From assembly GCA_020832135.1 (NCBI GenBank), contig JAFIFG010000106.1, forward strand, positions 29,346 through 79,448: a stretch of DNA of 50,103 nt. Direction: 5' to 3'. Below, piece by piece: positions 14,569-22,630 of the stretch. A model generated the notes under the pieces. The model was not told the origin of the DNA. It searched no databases and was given only the letters and a program-made list of their open reading frames with translations. This stretch comes from Clostridiaceae bacterium. Lineage in GTDB: Bacteria; Bacillota; Clostridia; Peptostreptococcales; Natronincolaceae. Both the position numbers and the translations under genes were made by a program. How positions within the stretch are numbered: the stretch's first letter is position 1; each line of letters starts with the position of its first letter.

Positions 14569-16935
14569 CTAAGCCATTTCTTCAGCAAATCTTCTCAAAG
14601 CTCCCACTAGATCCTCAGGATCATCTACCCTTTCTACCTTCAGGATTACATCTCCATGTATGATGATTGAAGGCTGCCCCCCACCACCATTTCCACTAAA
14701 TGGTGGGAAGTCGAATCCTCCACCGTCATCTCCTGGGAAGTCAAAGTCCGGTGGATCTGTCTTCGGTTTTGGATCTCCCTGATCCATTAAACCCTCTAAT
14801 CCTGTCGAGAATGTCTTCTTTAGATTCGGCAGTTCCTTAATCATCCCAAGATTAAATGTCTCAATAAATGCACTTCCTGATTTTGTTAGAGTGGATAAAG
14901 GCCCTTCCTTCGCATCGCTGAAGGGCAGTAGCTTTCTAACTTTACTTAATCCACTTTTCACTAAATCCACTGGTTTGTTAATCACACTTCTTATTCCATC
15001 GGTAAAGGCATTCCAAAGCCCTTGACCTGCATTCTTAAATACTCCTAGCATTTCCCCTGGCGCTGCCCTCATCAGCTCTAATGCATCCTTCATCAGTCCC
15101 GCTGGAACTGATATGATCATCCTGATTCCGTCGATAAAAGCATTCCAGATACCCTGTGCCGCTTCAAAGAATAGTCCTGGCAAGCTTCTTAAAAAGTCAA
15201 TCATCCTCCAAAAGCCAGCCACTAAATAGTCGATCCCAACACCTACTAATTCCGTTGTTCTGCTCCATGCACCACTCAGCCATTCAGATACAACGTCCCA
15301 ATTCTTCCATAGTGCATAAATGGCAGCTCCCAGGGCAACAATACCTATAATGATCCAAGTTACCGGATTAGCCAGCAGGGCTGTTGTAAAGGCCCACACA
15401 CTAGCAATTAAGCCCGGCAGTGCTGTCACAGCTGTAATAATAGCTTGCTTTGCCATAGCGATTAAGCTAATAGTCATATTCTTTAAGCCAACTACCGCCT
15501 GTATGGCTGCTTGTTTCCCAAACATAATGAAGGTTTTGGCCATCTGGAAGGTGCTGGCACCTATAGACTTGATACTAGCCAACATCTTTCCACTGGTGAG
15601 GAGCTTTTTAAACTTCAGGAATCCCTTGGTCAAACTCACGATCCCTTTGATTCCATAGCCGCTCATCATGGCAAAACTACCAACCATCATCATCACGGGG
15701 CCGATCACCGCTAGGGCTGCTCCAGAAATAGCCATCAGGATCACCAGAGTTCTAAAGAGCCCTGGATTACGTTCCACAAATTCGCCAAAACTTTCAACTA
15801 GCCCTTTAATCTTTGGTATGGCGTCATTGATGACAGGAAGTAAATGATTCCCTATAGACATTTTTGCTGCATCGATATTGTTTTGTAGGATCTCCCATTG
15901 TTTTGATCCGGTGGCTTCCAAAGTCTTTTGAGCTTCGGCTGCTGCTCCGGTGGAATTGGTAACGGCATCTAGGTTTTGTCTCATTTCATCGGTCTTTCCT
16001 GATAGGAGAGATATTGCCCTTAGCCCTTCAGCCCCGAAGGCTTTTTGGAACTCCATGTACACATCATCGGATAACTCTGAGATGTCTCCATATTGTGAAG
16101 TTATATTTTCAAGGGTTCCAATGAAGTCGATACCTCCATCGCTGGTTCTTTCGATTTCAAAACCTAAATCCTTGGATGCCTTGGCCATCTGCCTCATTGT
16201 TGCTGCAAAGGCCGTTCCTGCCTGAGAACCTTGGAGACCTGCGTTATTAAGCTGTCCGACGATTGTGTTTAGATCCTCAACTGCTATCCCCATGTCAATG
16301 GCTGCTGGCATGGCATATTTCAAACCTTCGGTTAATTGGTTTAGGTTGGCAAATTGAAAGGTTTGCTGTGTCTTGGTGATAACATCTCCAAGCCTTCCCA
16401 TCTCCGATTGAACATCGTTGGTTTTGTCTCCCATGTTGTTATAGACCGTCGCCAATAGGTTTGCTGCTTCAATATGATCCCCCATGGTGGCAGTAGCCAC
16501 AGTCATGGCGGTTTTAGTACCTTCTATTGCTTGAACTTCATTTAATCCTGCTGAGGACATCATATAGGAGGTCTTTACAAAGTCAGCGGCAGAATCAGTG
16601 TGCTGTTTTGACCAATCAACGGCGGATTTTCTCACACTGTCCATGGCATCCTCCACAGAGCCCAGAGCAGGAGTGATAACCGTCTCCAACTGTGCCATGG
16701 CATCCTGAACTTCAGCTGTAGGCCCTAAAAGCGACCTGGTTGCACCGTTGATTTTATCGGCTGCACCCGTGACTAAAGCTCCTGATACAGTCATTTCCTT
16801 GCCGAAGTCCACCATTTTTTGAGCTTTGCCAGCGGTCTTTTCAAGATCTGTTATTGATTTTGTCATTTTGCCTACCGGCCCTGATAGCTGATCTATTGCA
16901 GATATCACCACCGCCAGCTGAAATAAAGACTCCAT
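14569..16935 (-). CDS. Tape measure protein (TP901 family)
   Basis: 788 residues. The N-terminal third is the TP901 core (SAVDWSKQHTDSAADFVKTS, MSSAGLNEVQAIEGTKTAMT, QLNNAGLQGSQAGTAFAATM). The middle has membrane-like segments (LFRTLVILMAISGAALAVIG and later hydrophobic runs), then amphipathic repeats (GLFFEAAQGIWNAFIDGIRM and a second copy). The C-terminus is Gly-rich. It sets tail length and carries segments that can enter the host membrane. Position after the chaperone genes is standard. Confidence 0.93.
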   Translation of the reverse strand: MESLFQLAVVISAIDQLSGPVGKMTKSITDLEKTAGKAQKMVDFGKEMTVSGALVTGAADKINGATRSLLGPTAEVQDAMAQLETVITPALGSVEDAMDSVRKSAVDWSKQHTDSAADFVKTSYMMSSAGLNEVQAIEGTKTAMTVATATMGDHIEAANLLATVYNNMGDKTNDVQSEMGRLGDVITKTQQTFQFANLNQLTEGLKYAMPAAIDMGIAVEDLNTIVGQLNNAGLQGSQAGTAFAATMRQMAKASKDLGFEIERTSDGGIDFIGTLENITSQYGDISELSDDVYMEFQKAFGAEGLRAISLLSGKTDEMRQNLDAVTNSTGAAAEAQKTLEATGSKQWEILQNNIDAAKMSIGNHLLPVINDAIPKIKGLVESFGEFVERNPGLFRTLVILMAISGAALAVIGPVMMMVGSFAMMSGYGIKGIVSLTKGFLKFKKLLTSGKMLASIKSIGASTFQMAKTFIMFGKQAAIQAVVGLKNMTISLIAMAKQAIITAVTALPGLIASVWAFTTALLANPVTWIIIGIVALGAAIYALWKNWDVVSEWLSGAWSRTTELVGVGIDYLVAGFWRMIDFLRSLPGLFFEAAQGIWNAFIDGIRMIISVPAGLMKDALELMRAAPGEMLGVFKNAGQGLWNAFTDGIRSVINKPVDLVKSGLSKVRKLLPFSDAKEGPLSTLTKSGSAFIETFNLGMIKELPNLKKTFSTGLEGLMDQGDPKPKTDPPDFDFPGDDGGGFDFPPFSGNGGGGQPSIIIHGDVILKVERVDDPEDLVGALRRFAEEMA

Positions 16936-16950
16936 ATTACGCCCTCCACA

Positions 16951-16990
16951 TTGACAATACTTGTAAATTCATATAAGCTAAAATTATAAA
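16951..16990 (+). promoter_or_regulatory. Plus-strand promoter for the moron gene
   Basis: TTGACA at 16951-16956 is followed 15 bp later by TATAAG. An overlapping pair, TTGTAA at 16961-16966 and TATAAA at 16985-16990, has 18-bp spacing. Either would start transcription just before the strong ribosome site AAAGGATGTGAT of the plus-strand gene at 17010. Confidence 0.6.
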
Positions 16991-17009
16991 GAAAAAAGGA
17001 TGTGATGCT

Positions 17010-17204
17010 ATGTTTATCATTAATGCCATTTTGTTTTTCTTCGGAATAGGAGCCATTCTTGCCCTGTTTTATGTCTTCTTTGTTTACTTCATCCCCTTTG
17101 TGTTATGGGCATTCCGACAAACACTTGACATATTCCATCAATGGGGCCGTGCCTTCAAAGAAGGCTGGCAGGAAGCTAAAGATAAAAGCTTGGACAGCGA
17201 GTGA
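17010..17204 (+). CDS. Moron: small membrane protein on the opposite strand
   Basis: 64 residues with one long or two short membrane helices (INAILFFFGIGAILALFYVF and FVYFIPFVLWAF) and an amphipathic charged C-terminus (WGRAFKEGWQEAKDKSLDSE). It is the only plus-strand gene inside the late operon and has its own promoter, a near-perfect ribosome site and its own terminator, so it can be expressed in the lysogen. Such cargo genes often alter the host surface or block superinfection. The specific function is unknown. Confidence 0.85.
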   Translation: MFIINAILFFFGIGAILALFYVFFVYFIPFVLWAFRQTLDIFHQWGRAFKEGWQEAKDKSLDSE

Positions 17205-17214
17205 ACCGCTGTCC
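17192..17214 (+). terminator. Terminator of the moron gene
   Basis: GGACAGCG (17192-17199) pairs perfectly with CGCTGTCC (17207-17214) and is followed by TTTAACTTTTCTT on the plus strand. The stem overlaps the stop codon. On the minus strand no T tract follows, so late transcription can pass through. Confidence 0.8.
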
Positions 17215-17215
17215 T

Positions 17216-17443
17216 TTAACTTTTCTTAAACATAGCGGCTACCGCATTCATAATCCCTGCTTTGATAACCTGTATCTTCCTTTCCTGAAGAAACAACATC
17301 CTGCCAGCTAATTCATAAAAATCCTCATCCGGCATCCCATGAATCTCTTCATCCGTCAGTCCATAATGCTCCTGGATCAATACTTCTGTCGCCAGCAGGT
17401 AATTTTCTTCAATCCCTTGCTTCCTCTTTATAATTTCTTCCTG
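17216..17443 (-). CDS. Frameshift extension of the tail assembly chaperone
   Basis: This 75-codon frame (QEEIIKRKQGIEENYLLATE ... NAVAAMFKKS) has no start codon with a ribosome site of its own. It lies one frame back from the upstream gene and joins at the slippery site. The fusion would be 199 residues. Gene position before the tape measure is that of lambda G/GT and Mu gp41/gp42, where a frameshift product loads the tape measure protein. Neither part shows similarity to an enzyme. Confidence 0.8.
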   Translation of the reverse strand, partial: QEEIIKRKQGIEENYLLATEVLIQEHYGLTDEEIHGMPDEDFYELAGRMLFLQERKIQVIKAGIMNAVAAMFKKS

Positions 17444-17814
17444 AAAAAATCCTGTCCCATACCTACAGTCTTTTGTAATTCACTTCCTAAGCTGATTGCT
17501 AATCCCGGCTTATCTTCAAAAAGCTTCTTCACCTTTGCGCTATCAGGATATAATAAGCAGTCAAACACTAGATTCGTAACGGCATTTAACGTATTCGTCA
17601 TTGCCCCCTTCGCTAGCCTAGACAAGTGGGCTCGCTCTGGCTTCCTGAATACAAACTTCGCATCCTCCAGCTCCTTACTCTCATCAGAGTCAGGATCAAA
17701 GAGTCCGAAATCAGCTTCAATTAAGTACACATCGCCATACTCTTTTTTCCATCCCTCCACCTTTTTCTCAAAGCTTATTTCCTTTGTTTCTAACACTTCT
17801 GTATTTTTATCCAT
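17428..17814 (-). CDS. Tail assembly chaperone, short form
   Basis: 128 residues, acidic N-terminus and helical core: SFEKKVEGWKKEYGDVYLIE, FRKPERAHLSRLAKGAMTNT, LVFDCLLYPDSAKVKKLFED. It is located between tube and tape measure genes, as lambda gpG and Mu gp41. Most ribosomes should stop at 17428. A -1 shift near codon 124 adds the 75-residue C-terminal extension. Confidence 0.85.
   Translation of the reverse strand: MDKNTEVLETKEISFEKKVEGWKKEYGDVYLIEADFGLFDPDSDESKELEDAKFVFRKPERAHLSRLAKGAMTNTLNAVTNLVFDCLLYPDSAKVKKLFEDKPGLAISLGSELQKTVGMGQDFFRKKL
17443..17449 (-). promoter_or_regulatory. Programmed -1 frameshift site T TTT TTC
   Basis: On the minus strand GA T TTT TTC AGG fits the canonical X XXY YYZ heptamer with both tRNAs re-pairing after a one-base slip. 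Slipping opens exactly the 75-codon extension frame. The normal stop lies 15 bases downstream of the heptamer. Confidence 0.8.
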
Positions 17815-17840
17815 TAGATAATCCCTCCATTAAATAGATT

Positions 17841-18275
17841 TTAATTTGCGTTTGCACTGCCCCATCTGATACCACCTAGTACAGCCAATTCTAATTCAAC
17901 CTTTACATCCGATTCCCCCTGGGATCCTGATGTAGAAATCTTCTTGATCTTGCATTGCCTTAAAACATCTGTCACCGTCGGGTTATCCTCATTGGCATAA
18001 CTTACAGTAATAGGGAAGGGCGGAAGGGTGTAAATTGTTCTTCTGGTACTGTTTGCATATGCCACAATACTCCTTTGAAACTCTTCCCTAAGCATGGTCA
18101 CCTTTGCCTCTGCCTTGTAGTTCCCTGAGCCATAGCCCCTAGGGTTTGAACCCTTACCATACTTTTCCTCGATTTCTTTTTCATCGGAGTAGTCGATGTT
18201 TTCATAATCCACTAACTCACCTGTAGGAAGTCTCGTGGAGATATCTTCCCAGCCATATCTTTTGCCATTAATCAT
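17841..18275 (-). CDS. Tail tube protein
   Basis: 144 residues, with GYGSGNYKAEAKVTMLREEF, PFPITVSYANEDNPTVTDVL and a final beta strand (SDVKVELELAVLGGIRWG), the pattern of small contractile-tail tube proteins (Mu gp40/P2 gpFII-like). It follows the sheath gene by 6 bases. The ATG has GGGAGTGAT upstream. It polymerises into the inner tube around the tape measure. Confidence 0.85.
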   Translation of the reverse strand: MINGKRYGWEDISTRLPTGELVDYENIDYSDEKEIEEKYGKGSNPRGYGSGNYKAEAKVTMLREEFQRSIVAYANSTRRTIYTLPPFPITVSYANEDNPTVTDVLRQCKIKKISTSGSQGESDVKVELELAVLGGIRWGSANAN

Positions 18276-18281
18276 GCACTA

Positions 18282-19691
18282 TCACTCCCTTCTAAGTAAC
18301 GGATTTTCATAGGTGACATCTACTTCGATAAAACGTTTGATTGCCTTTGGCATAATCGCCACTTTAAACTTTAATTCCTCTGTGGCTAGAAGATCCTGGT
18401 CTCTCGGTATAGATACTCTTCCGGTGACAATATCACCATCGGCAACCATGGTATCTAAAGCAGATTCTAAATGGGCTTCATCAGCATCCAGTGCTTCGTC
18501 GGTGCCCTCTGTTTCTTCCTGTAATTGCTGCAATGCTCTAGCTCTAATTAATTGACAGGCTCTATCCATCGTCCTTCTTCTTTCCGTCCTTTGGAAGTCC
18601 GAAGTGTTTTCTGCCATAATGTTTCCATTTGTAATGTAGGTTCCTTCTAGTCCAATGTAGTTCCTAAAGGTGATATAACCTAAGCTGTCAAGCAGAGTAA
18701 TATGCCCCTCATTTATGTCTTCAGGCCATAGCCCTTGAACTCCACTGAGAGCTCCCAGCTTAACCTTACCCGGCGCTTCTGATACCCTAATGGATGTTAC
18801 CCTGCCTATGAATATCCCAGCGCCATTTCTAATGGCGGTACGCCCGGATAATAGATCTGTCAGTTTAAGGGGTAAAGCCACTGCAACTCTTGTTGAGGCA
18901 AATCCTTGTCTTTCTTCAGCCAACTCCATTGCCCATTGGTCTGTGGTTTGCTCTCCTGTTTTGTTCTTGGCTTCAGCCAATATTTGAATGTAGCGATATT
19001 TCCCTTCAGCTTCCATGGCTTTAGCATCCAGCGCAACCCATAAAGCTTTGTTGGATTCACCCACCACATGGATGGCTTCGTATTGAAGCTTGGAGCCCAG
19101 GAGCATATCCACGGCTTGGATAACACCTTCCACCGTTGGTTCAGGAGCTGTTGTTTTGAAGGAGAAGAGATCTCCGGTCTTAAATGACTCCTCAGGATCC
19201 ACCGCATCCTCCTCAAACTTTAGAGTAAGTCCAGTATTTTTCAATTCATACTGGCCAGCTGAAGGTATGTTGATTGTAGAAGAATAACTATTCCCTCCAT
19301 CTAGACTGTACCTGAAGGTGGCCTCATTGAAGCCTCCGCTTTGTAAAATCTCCACCTTGACACTAAAGGCATCTAAAGGCTTTCCTTCCACCGTCAAGCT
19401 ACCGCCTCCAGCTTTATCGGCTGTGACCGCTGAATTGCTTCCGTCAATGGTATCTCCTATTCTAATAACATACATGATTTCACTACCATTTCCCCTAGAG
19501 TCCATGATGGCATTGGTCAAAGGGCCGCTCCCTAAACTAGTAACAATATCAGTGCTGGGGCCTATTGCGATAATTTGATTAGGCTGCCCTTTGGCACACA
19601 CGCCAATCTTGGCATGCACCCCTCTTCCTCCAGGCGGCAAAATCCCTAGGCCGCCATCTTGAATATTAATCCGTGCATCTGGTAATCTCAT
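18282..19691 (-). CDS. Tail sheath protein (Mu gpL-like)
   Basis: 469 residues. The N-terminus GGRGVHAKIGVCAKGQPNQI is like the handshake domain. Central insertion domains vary. The C-terminal third has the sheath core (LDSLGYITFRNYIGLEGTYI, NGNIMAENTSDFQRTERRRT, MDRACQLIRARALQQL) and ends VDVTYENPLLRRE, the strand exchanged between subunits. It drives tail contraction. The stop overlaps the upstream DUF-type gene by one base in the usual gp38-L order. Confidence 0.93.
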   Translation of the reverse strand: MRLPDARINIQDGGLGILPPGGRGVHAKIGVCAKGQPNQIIAIGPSTDIVTSLGSGPLTNAIMDSRGNGSEIMYVIRIGDTIDGSNSAVTADKAGGGSLTVEGKPLDAFSVKVEILQSGGFNEATFRYSLDGGNSYSSTINIPSAGQYELKNTGLTLKFEEDAVDPEESFKTGDLFSFKTTAPEPTVEGVIQAVDMLLGSKLQYEAIHVVGESNKALWVALDAKAMEAEGKYRYIQILAEAKNKTGEQTTDQWAMELAEERQGFASTRVAVALPLKLTDLLSGRTAIRNGAGIFIGRVTSIRVSEAPGKVKLGALSGVQGLWPEDINEGHITLLDSLGYITFRNYIGLEGTYITNGNIMAENTSDFQRTERRRTMDRACQLIRARALQQLQEETEGTDEALDADEAHLESALDTMVADGDIVTGRVSIPRDQDLLATEELKFKVAIMPKAIKRFIEVDVTYENPLLRRE

Positions 19692-19900
19692 TACCCCTTC
19701 ACCCCCTTAATAGAGCCTTTGCACCAGCTCTGTACCTTTTCAAGAAACTCCTTTTCTGTCATTTCCTTGCCTTCTCCCCATTTATAAGCAGCCTTTGCTC
19801 CCGCCAGCTTCCAAGGGGGAAGTTTTAAGCCTTCAGCCAACTCTTCAATCGTCTTTAATTGACTGGTTTTTTCTTCTTTGTTTTTAGCTGTATTCTTCAT
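19691..19900 (-). CDS. Small protein preceding sheath (Mu gp38 position)
   Basis: 69 residues from the ATG at 19900, which has GGAGGGGAGAAACG upstream; an ATG 24 bases earlier lacks this. It contains LKTIEELAEGLKLPPWKLAG, AAYKWGEGKEMTEKEFLEKV and a WCKGS end, a helix-turn-helix-like helical domain. It occupies the DUF2635/gp38 slot but with different sequence. Probably a tail accessory or chaperone protein. Confidence 0.75.
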   Translation of the reverse strand: MKNTAKNKEEKTSQLKTIEELAEGLKLPPWKLAGAKAAYKWGEGKEMTEKEFLEKVQSWCKGSIKGVKG

Positions 19901-20399
19901 CGTTTCTCCCCTCCATCTCCACATCTCCTATTCCTATGGAGATCAATGGAGCTTTTTTATCTTGATACACACCGCCAGAAAAGTTCACCATCAATTCCTT
20001 CTCGGTTTTTCGGTTTAATTTACTCTCCTGGTCTTCCTGATCACCGTCGGTCACTCCGATTAAAATAGCATTATTGTCTTTATCGAAGATCCTGCGGCCG
20101 AGTTTTTGAAAAAAAACTTGCAAAACTTCGTCCAAAGCTTCTTGGTTTTTAGCTGCTATCAATACCCTGATTGGCAGCTCTTTTCGATAAAGCCTTATTC
20201 TAGTTACAGAGAAGCCATCTTCCTTGGCCTTGGCCACCTTTGAGCCATCCCTTTGAAAGGTGGCTTCTCCTGTCAGTACAGCTGCATAAGGGGGCGCATT
20301 ATGCCTTTTTAGTCCTTCTTCAGAAAGAAAGATGTTGCTCTTCTTGATGCCACATTCTTCTAAAACTGCCTGTAGATGTTCTTTACAGGATTGATTCAT
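19884..20399 (-). CDS. Mu gp37-like tail terminator protein
   Basis: 171 residues: helical N-terminus (KEHLQAVLEECGIKKSNIFL), YAAVLTGEATFQRDG, an RIRLYRKELPIRVLIAAKNQ block, and a C-terminal ISIGIGDVEMEG strand. This is the layout of the Mu gp37/DUF1834-type tail-terminator family that caps the tube and joins tail to head. It overlaps the gpG-like gene by four bases (ATGA). Confidence 0.75.
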   Translation of the reverse strand: MNQSCKEHLQAVLEECGIKKSNIFLSEEGLKRHNAPPYAAVLTGEATFQRDGSKVAKAKEDGFSVTRIRLYRKELPIRVLIAAKNQEALDEVLQVFFQKLGRRIFDKDNNAILIGVTDGDQEDQESKLNRKTEKELMVNFSGGVYQDKKAPLISIGIGDVEMEGRNDEEYS

Positions 20400-20875
20400 T
20401 TCTCAATCGCCCCCTGGATATGTTCTCTAATAATTTCCCTTACTTCTTGTCGATCTTCTTTACTGATGCCGACAAAAGGCCTCTTGGGAATCTTGACTTG
20501 TTTCTTCTGAACCCATTGACTCCCCACTTTGAACTTCAAATACTTCTTTCGTCTAGCCTTGATGGTCTTTCCTTTTTGGTGGGTTACTGCATAGCGTTTA
20601 TTGGTTCCAACCTCCGCCTTTTTAGGAGAAGCCTTCACAGTGATGGAGTTCCTTAAATCCCGGGTATCAGAAAGGGTTTGCCCCTTTTCATTCTGAGCCC
20701 GCCTTGATTTTGGCCATGATTTCCCATCGGGCCCTTTTTGAGTTTTGAATCGCTCCTGGGTGCTGCTTAGGAGCTCCTCCCCAATCTCTTTGTGAAGGGC
20801 GGTGTAGTTAATGTTCGCCAGCTTATGAAGGCTCTTTTCAAACTTCTTCCAATCACCTTTTAATGTAACGCCCAT
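20396..20875 (-). CDS. Virion morphogenesis protein (Mu gpG-like)
   Basis: 159 residues: a helical start (LHKLANINYTALHKEIGEEL), then RFKTQKGPDGKSWPKSRR and DTRDLRNSITVKASPKKAEV followed by GTNKRYAVTHQKG, the signature of the gpG/HK97-gp10-like morphogenesis family. It lies after gp36, not between F and I as in Mu. Likely a head-tail joining factor. It overlaps gp36 by one base. Confidence 0.85.
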   Translation of the reverse strand: MGVTLKGDWKKFEKSLHKLANINYTALHKEIGEELLSSTQERFKTQKGPDGKSWPKSRRAQNEKGQTLSDTRDLRNSITVKASPKKAEVGTNKRYAVTHQKGKTIKARRKKYLKFKVGSQWVQKKQVKIPKRPFVGISKEDRQEVREIIREHIQGAIEK

Positions 20876-21297
20876 TAAAATCCCCTCATTTTATCCCTTG
20901 AAAATATCTTTCGATTGCTCTTGACCTTGATTTCCCTTTCAGGAGTAGGGGTTGGCTGCCCCAATGTCACAGTGCCCTTCGATATACCTTCAAGAATCTT
21001 AACGGCATTTTTGTATCGATGAACAATAGAAACATCGGCGCTATCCTCATCAAATCCCCTTCTAGAAAATAGGTTGTACAGAGCAATGTCAACTGCCACT
21101 TTATTGAGTATCCCTGGGACGGGATTAAAGGGAGTGGTATACCTCGTTTGACAGTAGGCATTGATTTCATTACTGGCATCAGCAATGGCCTTTTGGGCAT
21201 TCCCCTCTTGGATTTCTCCATCTCCCTCATCGTCCGTCAGCATGATCAGCATGTCCCTAGATACTTGCTTTAATAAATCTTCAACCGTGCAGTACAT
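20875..21297 (-). CDS. Mu gp36-like protein (DUF1320), head-tail connector
   Basis: 140 residues from the ATG at 21297, which overlaps the stop of the major head gene as TAATG. Upstream alternative starts lie inside that gene. It contains the DUF1320 features: YCTVEDLLKQVSRDMLIMLT, a helical ASNEINAYCQTRYTTPFNPV core, and VAVDIALYNLFSRRGFDEDS. It probably forms the connector ring under the portal. Confidence 0.88.
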   Translation of the reverse strand: MYCTVEDLLKQVSRDMLIMLTDDEGDGEIQEGNAQKAIADASNEINAYCQTRYTTPFNPVPGILNKVAVDIALYNLFSRRGFDEDSADVSIVHRYKNAVKILEGISKGTVTLGQPTPTPEREIKVKSNRKIFSRDKMRGF

Positions 21298-22199
21298 TAG
21301 TTGCCACTCGCTTCTGTCTCCCCTGTTGATCCAAAGGCTAATTGCCACAAGGCAAACCCTGCATTATCTCTACTGTCTATACCGTAGATGAATTCCTTTT
21401 GGAAGAATACATTGTCATCCTTCACATTGTCCTTAGCAACAAACACAGGCTTTTTCCTCTGTTGGAATATAAGGGGCTTGATTGACTTTGTAGTATCTAG
21501 TAAATACCATGCATTTGGGTTTTCTGATAACTCAGGCTCTACATGAATTTCTGCTGAGCCCTTGTAGATGTTGGTTTCGTTGTTGATGGTTTCAGCCAAT
21601 AGAATCCTTCTAGCCATTCCTTCAAGCTGTGGCGGTACCACTAATAGACTAGGTTTAATCTTTAGAGGCTTGCCATGCTCGTCCTTAAAACTCATCATGC
21701 TGGCTCTTGCTGCTCCATAAGTTTCAGGAGTCAGTTTGTGAACACCTTTGTTACTTTGTGATGGTGCCTTCCCTTCTTTGTGGCCAGTGTCAAAGAAATT
21801 CTTTCCGTCATAGGCTTTAGCTTCAAAGCCCTTAGCTAGCAATCCAAACACCAATTCATCAGGATGCATGGCTGCCGCATGGCCCATCTCCTGGAATAAT
21901 GGGTTATAGATGCCGATGGTGTCGTCCTCGATGTCGTTTTTATCTACAGCAATGGTCAATTCAAAATCCTTGTTCTTGATGGTGTAATCATAGGCTGCTA
22001 GGTTTTGGATCACACGATCTCCAACCCATTCCCTCATCCTTGGAACCTTGCCTAGCCATTTGTACTCCTCCGACCTGGTGGAGGAAGGAATCACGGTGGC
22101 TATCTTTTTATAGCTGGGCTCCGTGCTTTGAAAAGCCTTTTGAAAAACCGTTTTAAATCCAATAAAAATCTGTTGTAAAGTCGCTTGATTAACAATCAT
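21297..22199 (-). CDS. Major head protein (Mu gpT-like)
   Basis: 300 residues beginning MIVNQATLQQIFIGFKTVFQ, the conserved Mu-like major head subunit N-terminus. The HK97-like core includes KWLGKVPRMREWVGDRVIQN, YDYTIKNKDFELTIAVDKND, IEDDTIGIYNPLFQEMGHAA and a C-terminal FVAKDNVKDDNVFFQKEFIY. It assembles the icosahedral capsid after scaffold removal by the gpI protease. Downstream gp36 is translationally coupled. Confidence 0.94.
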   Translation of the reverse strand: MIVNQATLQQIFIGFKTVFQKAFQSTEPSYKKIATVIPSSTRSEEYKWLGKVPRMREWVGDRVIQNLAAYDYTIKNKDFELTIAVDKNDIEDDTIGIYNPLFQEMGHAAAMHPDELVFGLLAKGFEAKAYDGKNFFDTGHKEGKAPSQSNKGVHKLTPETYGAARASMMSFKDEHGKPLKIKPSLLVVPPQLEGMARRILLAETINNETNIYKGSAEIHVEPELSENPNAWYLLDTTKSIKPLIFQQRKKPVFVAKDNVKDDNVFFQKEFIYGIDSRDNAGFALWQLAFGSTGETEASGN

Positions 22200-22234
22200 T
22201 GTTTCTGCCTCCTCTTATTTTAAATATCTTTTAT

Positions 22235-22630
22235 CTACTTAATTTCAACCCATACACCTTCAGGATCTAACCCTAAAACCTTGCCCGCCACTGAACGACC
22301 TTCTCCTTCACTGGTGACTGTTTCGTCGTCCAGGATATAACACTCAGTCAATAGGTGTGCATTGGTCACAGGATCAGCTGCATCATTCTCAAAAAGGAAG
22401 GTTCCCCTTCTAACTCGAATCTTCTTATCCCCAGCAGCGCCTCCGGTATTGTCAACATACTCTTCAGCTCTCCCAGCAGCCACCAACCCCGCCGCTTCTG
22501 CTCCCGGCTTTGCATTTCCCTGGTCGATTACCACAAGGCTACCTTCAAAAATCTTTGTGTTGCCAGCCACAGGAGCAACAACTACGTCAGCATTTTGTCT
22601 AGGTGTGTTTCTTCCGCTTGTTAAAGGCAT
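22235..22630 (-). CDS. Head decoration-like protein
   Basis: 131 residues, Gly/Ala-rich beta protein: DVVVAPVAGNTKIFEGSLVV, YILDDETVTSEGEGRSVAGK, VLGLDPEGVWVEIK. This matches the small DUF2190-like or head-fibre/decoration proteins encoded between gpI and gpT in many Mu-like phages. It shares a base with the gpI stop. It likely binds the capsid surface. Confidence 0.75.
   Translation of the reverse strand: MPLTSGRNTPRQNADVVVAPVAGNTKIFEGSLVVIDQGNAKPGAEAAGLVAAGRAEEYVDNTGGAAGDKKIRVRRGTFLFENDAADPVTNAHLLTECYILDDETVTSEGEGRSVAGKVLGLDPEGVWVEIK

Noticed and set aside
17216-17443. Extension frame as an independent gene started from an internal ATG
   Set aside because: The first in-frame ATG lacks a ribosome site and would remove over half of the frame; the slippery heptamer explains expression better.
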